A DNA stretch of 64,000 nucleotides from Sphingobacterium tenebrionis (GCF_037126265.1 NZ_JAYLLN010000009.1:1-64000), one strand, 5' to 3'. Positions 1 to 9,137 are shown, counted from the first letter of the stretch. Program-made: numbers and translations. The notes: generated by a model from the sequence alone, not told the origin.

Positions 1-1
1 T

Positions 2-787
2 ACGCCTCAAAATGAGCCATTGAATGCGGGCAACTCCGCTTCCTTGTTGATGTTCTGGCCAGAACAACAGGCATTTGTGAAAACGGCCTTAGGTCCAAAA
101 ATCAAAGCTGCTGGTTTGACCACTAAAATCTATGCTTTTGACCATAACTATAATTACGATGATATGCCAGAGCAAGAGGATTATCCGGTAAAAATCTTCC
201 AGGATCCTGCAGCGGCAGCCTTTTTTGCAGGTTCAGCTTTCCATAATTATGGGGGTCACAAAGATGAATTATTGGACATTCATGCCAAAGCACCTAATAA
301 GGATATCGTTTTTACAGAAACATCCATTGGAACCTGGAATGATGGCAATGTATTGGGCAAACGTCTTACCGAAGATATGCGTGAAGTGGCCTTAGGAACC
401 GTAAATAATTTCAGTAAAGCAGTTATTGTTTGGAACCTGATGTTGGATTCTGACAAAGGACCAAACCGTGAAGGTGGATGTCAAACCTGTTATGGAGCTG
501 TGGATATCAGTAAAGCGGATTATAAAACCATCCGTAGAAATTCCCATTATTATATCATTGGCCACATGTCTTCGGTGGTTAAACCTGGAGCTGTTCGTAT
601 TGGTACAACAGGGTATACCGACAGTAATTTGACCTATGCAGCATTTAAAAACACCGATGGATCCTATGCTTTCGTGATTACCAATCATTCTGGAGCTGAT
701 TCATTCATCGTGTTGGAGGATGGTAAGAACAATTTTGGCTATACCGTTCCTGCTAGTTCGGTAGTTTCTTATACTTGGAAAAAATGA
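2..787 (+). CDS. GH30-family beta-glucosidase/glucosylceramidase, 5' end outside window
   Basis: This is the C-terminal 261 residues of a secreted family 30 glycoside hydrolase, which cleaves beta-linked glucose or related sugars by a retaining mechanism. The frame is open from base 2. The acid/base glutamate lies in the Asn-Glu-Pro motif at bases 11-19, and the nucleophile glutamate is in the motif FTETS (codon 317-319). A C-terminal beta-sandwich follows, ending in VSYTWKK. A TTG at base 20 is inside the catalytic domain, so it is not the real start. The stop codon overlaps the next gene's ATG (ATGA), which points to an operon with the SusE/F-like lipoprotein and hence a polysaccharide-utilisation locus. 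The exact substrate cannot be told. Confidence 0.88.
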   Translation, partial: TPQNEPLNAGNSASLLMFWPEQQAFVKTALGPKIKAAGLTTKIYAFDHNYNYDDMPEQEDYPVKIFQDPAAAAFFAGSAFHNYGGHKDELLDIHAKAPNKDIVFTETSIGTWNDGNVLGKRLTEDMREVALGTVNNFSKAVIVWNLMLDSDKGPNREGGCQTCYGAVDISKADYKTIRRNSHYYIIGHMSSVVKPGAVRIGTTGYTDSNLTYAAFKNTDGSYAFVITNHSGADSFIVLEDGKNNFGYTVPASSVVSYTWKK

Positions 788-2118
788 AAAAACTAATCAA
801 TTATACCGCAATATTATGCCTTTTTACCTTGCTGTTCTCGTGTAAAGAGGATGAATTTATCGTTCCAATTGGTGGCGGGTCACCAAGCATGGAGATCACG
901 AACCTGCCAAAAACAGCTTTCTTCGGAGATAGTCTTGCTTTCTCGCTCAATGTTAAAGACCAAGGTGTCGCCTTGTCCACGTTGAAAGCTCAGCTTTTAT
1001 TCAGTGGGGAAGTGGTTGCCGAGAAGATTATCCGTACGAAAGATTATGGCGAATATACTGGAAAATTATTTGTGCCTTTTCTTAAGGATATTCCAAATGG
1101 TGCCGCAGAATTGAAATTTACCTTGGAAAACGTGGAATTGGTGAAAGCCGATACCAGCCAGTCCATCACGATCAGTAGACCTGATTTTCCTCATATCAAT
1201 TTGGTGACACCCACCAAGACCTATAAAATGAACAGGGTAGCTCTGAATAAGTATGAATTAACAGAAAACCTACCATTCAAAGTGAACGGTTATTTAGAGG
1301 CACCAGCATTTGGAGCTGCAGGAAACCCGATTCAATTTGGTTGGGAGAATGATATGATAACGCAAGGGATCACTCAGAATATTCCGTTCTCCAATTCGGT
1401 ATCTGGTGTATACACCATTTCGTTCAATACCCTTACTTATGAAGCAGCACCTTTTATTATTGGTTATGCGTTCAATGGAGAGGGCATGAAAATGGTAAAC
1501 GACAACCTGTACAGTGTTGATCTGACGATTGAAAATGGGCAGGAGATTACGATCGATGGTATCGAAGGACTTTCTGCATGGGGTATCAGTTCCGATTATA
1601 TCCGTGAGGATGGGGGTAAATATTACTTCAACGCCATGAGCGGTAAATACCGTTTCTATGCGAATTTCGATAAAGAATATATTTACGCGGAAGCGATGAA
1701 CGGAAGTAACCTAGCGAGCTTAAATGCAGACGGAACCGGCGCTATTTGGATTATCGGTGAAGGAATCGGTAAACCAACGGTAGCCTCGAATGAAGTAGGC
1801 TGGAATCCAGATAATGCGATCTGTATGGCGCCAATTGGTGGCAAGAAATACCGTGTAACGGTAATCGCTGGAAAATCCATCAAAACGGATAACATCAACT
1901 TTAAATTCTTCCATCAAAAAGGATGGGGAGGTGAATTCAAGAATGAATTGACCACGACAAGTGATGTGGTATTTGTTGGAAATGGAAGTAACGGTAGAGA
2001 TCCGGGTAACTTAGGATTATTGGCTGGCAAGACCTTAACGAAGGATTCGACCTATGAATTTGTTGTCGATCTATCGGAAGGAAATGCCAAACCAAAATTG
2101 ACAGTGACAAAGAAATAA
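784..2118 (+). CDS. SusE/SusF-like surface glycan-binding lipoprotein
   Basis: A 444-residue outer-membrane lipoprotein. The signal peptide MKKLINYTAILCLFTLLFSC ends in a lipobox cysteine at residue 20, followed by acidic residues that fit surface export in Bacteroidota. The rest looks like tandem immunoglobulin-type and SusE/SusF-type beta-sandwich modules, with the last module (from about residue 310, near IWIIGEG) resembling the starch-binding repeats of SusE/F or DUF5121/DUF5125-like proteins. The ATG at 784 overlaps the GH30 stop codon; an upstream in-frame TTG at 775 is unlikely because it would lengthen the signal peptide. Expected role: hold glycan at the cell surface for the co-encoded GH30 enzyme. 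The family is assigned by pattern and context. Confidence 0.72.
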   Translation: MKKLINYTAILCLFTLLFSCKEDEFIVPIGGGSPSMEITNLPKTAFFGDSLAFSLNVKDQGVALSTLKAQLLFSGEVVAEKIIRTKDYGEYTGKLFVPFLKDIPNGAAELKFTLENVELVKADTSQSITISRPDFPHINLVTPTKTYKMNRVALNKYELTENLPFKVNGYLEAPAFGAAGNPIQFGWENDMITQGITQNIPFSNSVSGVYTISFNTLTYEAAPFIIGYAFNGEGMKMVNDNLYSVDLTIENGQEITIDGIEGLSAWGISSDYIREDGGKYYFNAMSGKYRFYANFDKEYIYAEAMNGSNLASLNADGTGAIWIIGEGIGKPTVASNEVGWNPDNAICMAPIGGKKYRVTVIAGKSIKTDNINFKFFHQKGWGGEFKNELTTTSDVVFVGNGSNGRDPGNLGLLAGKTLTKDSTYEFVVDLSEGNAKPKLTVTKK

Positions 2119-2146
2119 CCTAACTATTAATACACAAGCACCCAAA

Positions 2147-2182
2147 GGCTGGATATCACTCGATATCCAGCCTCTTTTTTTT
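2147..2182 (+). terminator. Rho-independent terminator after the GH30/SusE operon
   Basis: A perfect 11-bp stem (2147-2157 with 2162-2172) encloses a 4-base loop and is followed by a T tract at 2175-2182. It closes the GH30/SusE operon. Confidence 0.9.
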
Positions 2183-2220
2183 GTGGCAATATTTGGTTAA
2201 TTTGTGGAAATGATTAGTTA

Positions 2221-3261
2221 ATGATGAAAAAGATTCTATATACGCTACTAACTTGTTTAATGATGGTGGGAAGTCAGGATAATAGCCAGGCTCAGGCTAA
2301 AAAAGAAGTGAAATATGTGTTGGCCATCCATGGAGGTGCCGGAACGATTCTGAAGAAGAACATGACCGACTCCTTGGAGAAGGCTTATATCGCTGCTTTA
2401 ACAGAAGCATTGGAGAAGGGATATGCTAAGATCAAGAACGGTGAATCCAGTCAGGATGCGGTCATTGCCGCGATAGAAGTCATGGAGAATTCGCCTTTGT
2501 TCAATGCTGGAAAAGGTGCGGTATTTACCAATCAGGGAAAGAATGAATTGGATGCTTCCATCATGGATGGAAAAACCTTGAAGGCCGGTGCTGTTGCGGG
2601 AGTTACGATTGTTAAGAACCCTATCAAGGCAGCAAGAGCGGTAATGGATAAATCGGAACATGTGATGATGATTGCGAAGGGGGCGGAGGAATTTGCTAAA
2701 AAACAGGGCTTGGAGATCGTTGATCCCCAATATTTCTGGACACAGCAACGATGGGATGGATTGCAGCGGGCATTGGAACGTGATAAGGAAAGAATGGAAT
2801 TGGATCATGATGGACAGCAGAGTAATTTGCCGCCTGTTATTAAGGATGAAAAGTTTGGAACGGTAGGTTGCGTGGCATTGGATAAAGCTGGGAATCTTGC
2901 GGCTGGAACCTCTACCGGTGGCATGACCAATAAGAAATTTGGAAGGGTAGGGGATTCTCCGATCATCGGCGCAGGGAATTATGCCAATAATGAAACAGCA
3001 GCAATTTCTTGTACAGGATGGGGGGAGTTTTATATTCGGACCTCTGCAGCTTTTAATGTTTCTGCAAGGATGAAATATGGAAAGGAAAATGTGGCAACGG
3101 CAAGTAAGGCGGTAATCGATGAAATCGGTAAGCTAGGCGGTGATGGCGGAATGATCGCTTTGGATGCAAATGGAAATGTGGCCATGCCTTTTAATACTGA
3201 AGGTATGTATCGCGGAACTGTAACGGAGGATGGAGAGGTAAAGGTGGAGATTTATAAGTAG
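2221..3261 (+). CDS. Isoaspartyl peptidase/L-asparaginase (Ntn hydrolase), secreted
   Basis: A 346-residue plant-type asparaginase/isoaspartyl dipeptidase that self-cleaves into two subunits. The nucleophile is Thr214 in the motif GTVGC, exposed after cleavage. The N-terminal IHGGAGT motif and the GTSTGGM loop after the nucleophile are also family hallmarks. An N-terminal signal peptide of about 25 residues (ending around SQAQA) suggests export to the periplasm. The ATG at 2221 is followed directly by a second ATG; either could serve. The gene stands alone between a terminator upstream and a repeat cluster downstream. It removes isoaspartyl residues from peptides or hydrolyses asparagine; the preferred substrate cannot be told. 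Confidence 0.9.
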   Translation: MMKKILYTLLTCLMMVGSQDNSQAQAKKEVKYVLAIHGGAGTILKKNMTDSLEKAYIAALTEALEKGYAKIKNGESSQDAVIAAIEVMENSPLFNAGKGAVFTNQGKNELDASIMDGKTLKAGAVAGVTIVKNPIKAARAVMDKSEHVMMIAKGAEEFAKKQGLEIVDPQYFWTQQRWDGLQRALERDKERMELDHDGQQSNLPPVIKDEKFGTVGCVALDKAGNLAAGTSTGGMTNKKFGRVGDSPIIGAGNYANNETAAISCTGWGEFYIRTSAAFNVSARMKYGKENVATASKAVIDEIGKLGGDGGMIALDANGNVAMPFNTEGMYRGTVTEDGEVKVEIYK

Positions 3262-3319
3262 TTTTTTTTGTTGCGTCCGGGCTGCAGTCATTGGGGGTAC
3301 TGAGACATTTCGTACTATG

Positions 3320-3525
3320 CGTCATTGCGAGGAGGCTCGACGAAGCAATCTTTCGATTAATGTCATCCTGAGCAGCGTCGAAGGATTTGTACAGGTACCA
3401 TATGTAGATGCTTCGACTTCGCTCAGCATGACATGGTTAAAGATTGCTTCGTTCCTCGCAATGACGTTCAAAATACTTCGCAATGACGTTGGGCGCTAGG
3501 ATTGCTTCGTTCCTCGCAATGACGG
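3320..3525. repeat. Nested palindromic repeat cluster R1
   Basis: An outer inverted repeat (arms beginning CGTCATTGCGAGGA and ending in the complement CTCGCAATGACG) encloses a second, unrelated inverted repeat (arms beginning TGTCATCCTGAGC and ending GCTCAGCATGACA). A partial copy and another right-arm copy follow up to 3525. Related clusters lie near 24.5, 33.6, 44.9 and 57.4 kb. It lies between the convergent asparaginase and mtgA genes. Open frames here are repeat artefacts. Confidence 0.9.
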
Positions 3526-3542
3526 CAAAGTCTATCATCTAT

Positions 3543-4286
3543 CTACTCCGGTATCTCATAAACATGCATATACCTCACAATAGCATTTACCCGTCTATTT
3601 ACCCAATTAGAAGGCCTTCGTGCGTCCCATTTCTGCGGGCTAGGCAGCACCGCAATAATCAATGCCGCTTCCTTCTTCGTCAAACTCTTCCCCGATTTAT
3701 GGAAATAATACTGTGAAGCCGCTTCCGCCCCATACACACCTTGTCCCATCTCAATCACATTCAAATACACCTCCAATATCCTTTTCTTACTCCATAAACC
3801 CTCAATCAACAACGTAAAATAAGTCTCCAATCCTTTCCGGAACCAAGATCTTCCAGGCCAAAGAAACACATTCTTAGCCGTTTGCTGACTGATCGTACTT
3901 CCTCCCCTCAATTTTTTCCCTGCCTTATTCTTTTCAAAAGCCTGCTTGATCGCTTCCGTATCAAAACCATTATGCGTCAAAAAATGGGCATCTTCACCCG
4001 CAATAGCCGCTCTTTTCAAATTATCCGAGATATCCTCGTAATCCAACCACTTCTTGTCGATCTTCCATTCCTTCCCTGCAGCCTTCCTTTCAAAGCCCCT
4101 AGTCAACATCAGATACGTAATGGGAGGATTGATAAAACGCAGGGCGATCACCCAAAGAATAGACAGCACAAAAAATGCAATAAGTCCCCTTAATGCATAG
4201 TAACCCACCTTCCTCCACAAAGTGGATTTTCCTTTGCTGTTGTTTTGTTTGATCTTATTCTTTTTGGTACTGCGCTTAATGGCCAT
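3543..4286 (-). CDS. mtgA: Monofunctional biosynthetic peptidoglycan transglycosylase
   Basis: A 247-residue family GT51 enzyme that polymerises lipid II into glycan strands in the periplasm. A basic, lysine-rich N-terminus is followed by one membrane anchor (about residues 30-50). The catalytic region has the family motif AGEDAHF with the catalytic glutamate, then GGSTISQQTAKN and the EVYLNVIEMGQGVYGAE block. There is no transpeptidase domain, so it is the stand-alone type. It is divergent from mutS, with a TAnnTTTG-type box at 4311-4304 just upstream of its ATG. Confidence 0.95.
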   Translation of the reverse strand: MAIKRSTKKNKIKQNNSKGKSTLWRKVGYYALRGLIAFFVLSILWVIALRFINPPITYLMLTRGFERKAAGKEWKIDKKWLDYEDISDNLKRAAIAGEDAHFLTHNGFDTEAIKQAFEKNKAGKKLRGGSTISQQTAKNVFLWPGRSWFRKGLETYFTLLIEGLWSKKRILEVYLNVIEMGQGVYGAEAASQYYFHKSGKSLTKKEAALIIAVLPSPQKWDARRPSNWVNRRVNAIVRYMHVYEIPE

Positions 4287-4303
4287 AACCTTGAATTTTT
4301 ATG

Positions 4304-4311
4304 CAAACATA
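4304..4311 (-). promoter_or_regulatory. Bacteroidota -7 promoter box for mtgA
   Basis: Read on the minus strand the sequence is TATGTTTG, an exact match to the consensus TAnnTTTG, 18-25 bases upstream of the mtgA ATG. A start of transcription near 4298 would give a very short leader. Confidence 0.55.
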
Positions 4312-4367
4312 AGAGGTATTTTTTAATAATTCTGCTATTTTTACATCTTATTCAAAATTGGCATATC

Positions 4368-6974
4368 TTGGCAAAAGAGAAGAAACAAACCCCTTTAATG
4401 CAGCAATATAATACCATCAAGGCGAAATATCCTGGTGCCCTTTTGTTGTTTAGAGTGGGGGATTTTTACGAGACGTTTGGGGAAGATGCGGTGAAGGCCG
4501 CCAAAATTTTAGGGATTGTTCTAACAAAAAGAGGTAATGGCACCGAATCGGAAACGGCATTGGCAGGATTTCCGCACCATTCCTTAGAGACTTATCTACC
4601 AAAACTGGTGCGTGCCGGACAACGTGTGGCGATATGCGACCAATTGGAAGATCCCAAACAGACCAAAACCATCGTGAAACGCGGGGTGACCGAATTGGTA
4701 ACTCCAGGTGTTTCTTACAATGAAAACATCGTTCATCAGAAATCAAACAATTATCTGGCCTCCCTTTATACCGAAAAATCGGTCGTTGGAGTTTCCTTCT
4801 TGGATATTTCAACCGGCGAATTTTTGGTCGCCCAAGGGAATGTGGGTTATATCGATAAATTGTTGCAAGGTTTCAAGCCAACGGAGATCATTCTTCCCAA
4901 GAAGCAGTATAAAGAGTTTCTGGAACAGTTTGGTTCCGGATACTATACCTATACCTTGGATGAATGGCCATATTCTGGTGATTATGCCGAGGAACAGTTA
5001 TTGAAGCATTTTGAGGTGAAATCCATGAAAGGCTTTGGGGTAGATCGCATGAACATCGGCATTATTGCTGCTGGTGTCGCACTCCATTACCTGAATGAAA
5101 CCGAACACCGAAATCTGCAGCATATTTCCAATATTTCCCGTATCGAGGAAGATCGCTACATGTGGTTGGATCGTTTTACCATCCGTAACCTGGAGTTGAT
5201 CGGTTCTGCCAATGAAAATGCCAGTACCCTTTCAGATGTCCTGGATGAAACATCATCGCCTATGGGTGCCCGATTGTTGAAACGCTGGATCATCATGCCT
5301 TTGAAGGATGAAAAAGCAATTCAGGAGCGGCTACAGGTGGTGGAATATTTCCATAACCATCGGGATGTACGCGATGAGCTTATCCGTGAGATCAAGCAGG
5401 TGGGTGATTTGGAACGCCTGATCAGTAAAATCGGACTTCAGAAGGCGAATCCTCGTGAGATTATCCAATTGAAGCGGGCCTTATATGCAGTGGAAAAACT
5501 GAAGGAGATGACCAATGCTTCGGATACCGAATCGCTACGGATGATAGCCGAACAGTTGAATCCATGTCTCCTTATTCGGGACAAGATCGAAAAAACGGTT
5601 AAAGCCGAACCTCCGGTGGCATTGAACAAAGGCAATGTGATCGAAGATGGGGTGGATGCGGACCTGGATAAGCTAAGAAAGGTGGCATTCGGTGGGAAGG
5701 ATTACCTCTTGGAAATCCAACGTCGGGAATCGGAGGCTACGGGTATACCATCCCTTAAAATAGCATTCAACAATGTGTTTGGTTATTATTTGGAAGTCAC
5801 CAATACCCATAAAGATAAAGTTCCGGATAGTTGGATCCGCAAACAGACCTTGGTCAATGCAGAACGCTACATCACCGAAGAACTTAAAGAATACGAAGAG
5901 CAGATCTTAGGTGCCGAGGAGAAAATACAGGTCATCGAAAATAGGATCTATGCCGAATTATTGCAGGATATCGCGGCTTACATCAAGCCCATCCAGCTCA
6001 ATGCGCAATTGATCGCCAAGTTGGATGTGCTGTTGAACTTTGCGGTGATCGCAGAAAAGAACTATTATATAAAACCTGAGATCAATAATTCTCGTGTTTT
6101 GGATATCAAAGGCGGTAGACATCCTGTGATCGAAAAGAAACTTCCAATTGGGGAGGATTACATCACGAACGATACCTTTTTGGATCCAGAAACGCAACAG
6201 ATCATTATTATTACCGGTCCGAATATGGCAGGTAAATCTGCCTTGCTCCGACAAACGGGTCTGATTGTATTGATGGCTCAGATCGGAAGTTTTGTTCCGG
6301 CGAAGGAAGCAAGTATTGGTATTGTCGACAAGATCTTTACCCGTGTTGGGGCTTCGGATAATCTATCCTCTGGAGAATCAACCTTTATGGTGGAGATGAA
6401 TGAAACGGCAAGCATCATGAATAACCTGTCTGACCGCAGTTTGATCCTCTTGGATGAGATCGGTCGTGGTACGAGTACCTATGATGGTATTTCTATTGCC
6501 TGGGCGATAGCAGAATACCTGCATGGGCATCCGAGCTGTCAGGCAAAGACGCTTTTTGCCACCCATTACCATGAATTGAACGAGCTCTGTAATTCCATGC
6601 CCCGCATCAAGAATTACAATGTAAGTGTGAAAGAGGTGAATAATAAAGTGATCTTCCTAAGGAAATTGGTTCCCGGAGGATCTGAACATAGCTTTGGTAT
6701 ACATGTCGCGAAACTGGCAGGTATGCCGCCGAAATTGATCGGCCGTGCGAATGATATTCTGAAACGTTTGGAGCAGGAACGCACCGGCGGAGAAAAGATC
6801 AAGGATAGCATGCGGAAGATTCAAAAGCAGGCCTATCAATTGCAGATGTTCGCTATTGATGATCCGGTGCTGGAGAAAATCAGGGATATGTTGAACAACC
6901 TGGACGTGAATACCTTAACGCCAGTTGAAGCCTTGATGAAATTGGATGAGATCCAACGTTTACTAAAGAATTAG
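4368..6974 (+). CDS. mutS: DNA mismatch repair ATPase MutS
   Basis: An 868-residue MutS that recognises mismatches and signals repair. The N-terminal mismatch-binding motif Phe33-Tyr-Glu35 lies in GDFYETFGEDA, the Walker A motif GPNMAGKS is at residues 617-624, and the Walker B region is LLDEIGRGTST. The C-terminus carries the helical dimerisation region. I chose the TTG at 4368 because it gives the usual MutS opening (MAKEKKQTPLMQQY). The open frame runs back to 4245, but that part overlaps mtgA and reads as random hydrophobic sequence. An ATG at 4398 would cut into the conserved N-terminus. A near-consensus -7 box (TATTTTTA, about 4335) lies upstream of the TTG. trmN6 follows 35 bases later. 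Confidence 0.96.
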   Translation: MAKEKKQTPLMQQYNTIKAKYPGALLLFRVGDFYETFGEDAVKAAKILGIVLTKRGNGTESETALAGFPHHSLETYLPKLVRAGQRVAICDQLEDPKQTKTIVKRGVTELVTPGVSYNENIVHQKSNNYLASLYTEKSVVGVSFLDISTGEFLVAQGNVGYIDKLLQGFKPTEIILPKKQYKEFLEQFGSGYYTYTLDEWPYSGDYAEEQLLKHFEVKSMKGFGVDRMNIGIIAAGVALHYLNETEHRNLQHISNISRIEEDRYMWLDRFTIRNLELIGSANENASTLSDVLDETSSPMGARLLKRWIIMPLKDEKAIQERLQVVEYFHNHRDVRDELIREIKQVGDLERLISKIGLQKANPREIIQLKRALYAVEKLKEMTNASDTESLRMIAEQLNPCLLIRDKIEKTVKAEPPVALNKGNVIEDGVDADLDKLRKVAFGGKDYLLEIQRRESEATGIPSLKIAFNNVFGYYLEVTNTHKDKVPDSWIRKQTLVNAERYITEELKEYEEQILGAEEKIQVIENRIYAELLQDIAAYIKPIQLNAQLIAKLDVLLNFAVIAEKNYYIKPEINNSRVLDIKGGRHPVIEKKLPIGEDYITNDTFLDPETQQIIIITGPNMAGKSALLRQTGLIVLMAQIGSFVPAKEASIGIVDKIFTRVGASDNLSSGESTFMVEMNETASIMNNLSDRSLILLDEIGRGTSTYDGISIAWAIAEYLHGHPSCQAKTLFATHYHELNELCNSMPRIKNYNVSVKEVNNKVIFLRKLVPGGSEHSFGIHVAKLAGMPPKLIGRANDILKRLEQERTGGEKIKDSMRKIQKQAYQLQMFAIDDPVLEKIRDMLNNLDVNTLTPVEALMKLDEIQRLLKN

Positions 6975-7009
6975 TTTTTCGTGTTTAAATTAGAAACTCG
7001 TATTTAATA

Positions 7010-7750
7010 TTGGGACAGGTCTTTCAATTCAAACAATTTGCTGTAGATCAGAATAATGTACCGATGCGGATCAATACCGATGGAGTCTTATTGGGCGCAA
7101 CAGCCGGATTTCAGCAGGGAGGGGCTTATCATGGAACAGCAGTTAATCCGGAATCCATGGATATCTTGGATATCGGAACAGGTACCGGTGTCATTGCCTT
7201 GATGCTTGCCCAACGTTTTGAGCAGGCGAACGTATGTGGCGTGGAAATTGATGAACTGGCCGCTGAAACCGCAGGCATGAACTTTAAGCAATCGCCCTTC
7301 AAGGATAGGATGCAGCTCGTTCATGGCGATATCTTTCATTGGCAAACGGAACTGCAGTTCGACTTGATTGTGTCCAATCCACCATTCTATTTAAATTCCC
7401 TCCATAATCCTGATCAACGGAAAAAAGTTGCAAAACACACGGATGATACCTTTTTCAAAGGGATGATTAAGTTTGCTTCGGAAAGATTAAAGGCGGATGG
7501 GCAGATTCAGCTGATAGTTCCTATCGAGATGGAACAGTTCTTAAAAGATGAGGCGATTAAGCATGGCCTGGAATGGAATGGACAATGCAATATCCGATCT
7601 TTTGAAGATTCGGATAGTTTTCGTTGTATCATCAGTTTTGCCCGTAAGGCCAATCAGCCAAAAACAGAAGAATTTATTATCTATAAGGGCCGAGGGATTT
7701 ATTCAGATGCTTATAATCATTTATTAGAACCTTTCTTTTTAGCTTTTTAA
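7010..7750 (+). CDS. trmN6: tRNA1(Val) (adenine(37)-N6)-methyltransferase, TrmN6-like
   Basis: A 246-residue SAM-dependent methyltransferase that modifies A37 of a valine tRNA. The N-terminus FQFKQFAVDQ is typical of the YfiC/TrmN6 family, motif I is DIGTGTGVIALM, and the N6-adenine catalytic motif NPPF is present (SNPPFY). The start must be the TTG at 7010: the nearest upstream in-frame stop is at 6986 and no ATG occurs before the conserved N-terminus. It lies between mutS and a YfcE-like gene, with only one base between its stop and the next ATG, so it is probably co-transcribed. Confidence 0.87.
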   Translation: MGQVFQFKQFAVDQNNVPMRINTDGVLLGATAGFQQGGAYHGTAVNPESMDILDIGTGTGVIALMLAQRFEQANVCGVEIDELAAETAGMNFKQSPFKDRMQLVHGDIFHWQTELQFDLIVSNPPFYLNSLHNPDQRKKVAKHTDDTFFKGMIKFASERLKADGQIQLIVPIEMEQFLKDEAIKHGLEWNGQCNIRSFEDSDSFRCIISFARKANQPKTEEFIIYKGRGIYSDAYNHLLEPFFLAF

Positions 7751-7751
7751 T

Positions 7752-8246
7752 ATGAAAATCGGACTGATTTCGGATACGCATAGTTATTTGGACGATGCGG
7801 TCTTTGAATATTTCAAGGACTGTGATGAGATCTGGCATGCTGGAGATTTTGGTTCCATGGAGGTTATTGAAAGGTTGCAGGCTTTTAAACCACTAAAAGG
7901 GGTTTTTGGGAATATCGATGGAAAGAATATTAGGATGATCTATCCGGAAAATCTGCGTTTTCAATGCGAAGGAGTGAATGTTTGGATGACGCATATTGGA
8001 GGTTACCCCGGGAAATATAGTCCACTGGTTCGGGAAGAGATCCGCAAGAATCCCCCAAAGTTATTTATCTGTGGACATTCGCATATTTTGAAGGTGCAGT
8101 TTGATCAGAAATTGGGATTACTGCATTTAAATCCCGGAGCAGCCGGAAAACAGGGTTGGCATAAGCAAAGAACGTTAATGCGTTTTGAGATCAATCAGGA
8201 TCGGATAGAGAACCTGGAAGTGGTCGAGTTGAACCCGAGATGGTGA
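7752..8246 (+). CDS. YfcE/MJ0936-family metallophosphoesterase
   Basis: A 164-residue small calcineurin-like phosphodiesterase of the YfcE/MJ0936 type. Metal-binding motifs appear in order: SDTHS near the N-terminus, HAGDFG, GNID and CGHSHI, with a final histidine block at HLNPGAAG. Enzymes of this type hydrolyse phosphodiesters in vitro with Mn; the cellular substrate is usually unknown. It starts one base after the trmN6 stop and converges on the MerR gene 41 bases downstream. Confidence 0.88.
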   Translation: MKIGLISDTHSYLDDAVFEYFKDCDEIWHAGDFGSMEVIERLQAFKPLKGVFGNIDGKNIRMIYPENLRFQCEGVNVWMTHIGGYPGKYSPLVREEIRKNPPKLFICGHSHILKVQFDQKLGLLHLNPGAAGKQGWHKQRTLMRFEINQDRIENLEVVELNPRW

Positions 8247-8287
8247 TGGAAAATAAATGGTATATCCGTTTATAAACAATATTCAGA

Positions 8288-8623
8288 TTATAAACTATCC
8301 CTAACTTCCAGCAAGAAACTTTTCAATTTTTCCAAGGAATCCACGACCCGTTGATTTTCCTTAGCTTCATTTTTATTGTTTCTAAGAAAGTCGCGAGCGC
8401 CTTGAAGGGTGTACCCTTTATCTTTGACAAGATTAAAGATGATCTTTAGGTTGGCGATATCATCTGGAGTGAATAATCGATTTCCTTTTTTGTTTTTCTT
8501 AGGTTGTAGGATATCAAATTCACGCTCATAAAAACGGATTTGTGAGGCATTTACATCGAACATTTCGGTAACTTCCCCCATTGTATAGTACAATTTATTG
8601 ATTTCGCGTTCTTTATATGGCAT
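8288..8623 (-). CDS. MerR-family transcriptional regulator
   Basis: A 111-residue MerR-type protein. The winged helix-turn-helix is at about residues 12-60 (YYTMGEVTEMF, then QIRFYEREFDIL), followed by a helical stretch. No cysteine metal-sensing motif or ligand domain is visible, and the protein is short for the family. Small MerR proteins of this kind next to housekeeping genes are common in Bacteroidota; the target is unknown. A consensus -7 box lies at 8656-8649 upstream of the ATG. Confidence 0.88.
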   Translation of the reverse strand: MPYKEREINKLYYTMGEVTEMFDVNASQIRFYEREFDILQPKKNKKGNRLFTPDDIANLKIIFNLVKDKGYTLQGARDFLRNNKNEAKENQRVVDSLEKLKSFLLEVRDSL

Positions 8624-8648
8624 GAATTAATGCTTTTGGTGATTATAA

Positions 8649-8656
8649 CAAATATA
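8649..8656 (-). promoter_or_regulatory. Bacteroidota -7 promoter box for the MerR gene
   Basis: TATATTTG on the minus strand, an exact match to TAnnTTTG, 26-33 bases upstream of the MerR-type gene's ATG. Confidence 0.5.
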
Positions 8657-8745
8657 CAATCAATTTTGAAATTAAAAAAAAGCTATATTTTTATAGCGAA
8701 AAACATAGTTATTGTGCAAATTCTATAAAAAGCATATTCTGATCG

Positions 8746-9096
8746 ATGAAAGGGAAAATTATAGTGAGTAAGTTTTGGACGCGTTTTTTTTCTGCCGGAA
8801 AAGCGCAGGCCATCACGATATTTCCATTTATCTTTTTGCGAGAACTGGCGAATCGATCAGATAAAGTTTTGATCAACCATGAGAGGATTCACCTTTCGCA
8901 AGCATTGGAATTGTTGATTCTGCCTTTTTATATCCTCTATCTTTTGGAATTTCTATTCCGCTTTGTACAGTACCGAAATTTTCTTCAAGCCTATGTGCAT
9001 ATCTCCTTTGAAAGGGAAGCCTTTGAAAATGAAGAAAACTTGTATTATATTAACAAGAGACGCCCTTTTAGTTTTCTGAAGTATTTGAAAAAGTAA
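8746..9096 (+). CDS. Small membrane-associated protein with an HExxH motif
   Basis: A 116-residue conserved-looking protein of unknown function. A perfect HExxH zinc-metalloprotease motif (HERIH, about residues 46-50) lies just before a hydrophobic segment (about residues 54-76). The rest is basic and aromatic, and a second acidic region (FEREAFENEENL) could supply a third ligand. It has no signal peptide and is far shorter than classical membrane metalloproteases. It is divergent from the MerR gene, so co-regulation is possible. Protease activity is only an inference from the motif. Confidence 0.65.
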   Translation: MKGKIIVSKFWTRFFSAGKAQAITIFPFIFLRELANRSDKVLINHERIHLSQALELLILPFYILYLLEFLFRFVQYRNFLQAYVHISFEREAFENEENLYYINKRRPFSFLKYLKK

Positions 9097-9137
9097 TGTT
9101 TTCTTTAGAGGCTTCTTTATGCAAGTAGGATTAAAGC

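Noticed and set aside
3317..3499. Open frame inside repeat cluster R1 on the plus strand
   Set aside because: It consists of the palindromic repeat read as protein; similar frames appear in clusters R2 and R4 for the same reason.
3320..3525. Repeat clusters considered as CRISPR arrays
   Set aside because: There are no evenly spaced identical repeats with unique spacers; the copies are inverted and nested, and no cas genes are present.
4245..4367. MutS N-terminal extension of 41 residues
   Set aside because: It overlaps the mtgA coding sequence on the other strand and is not like any MutS N-terminus.
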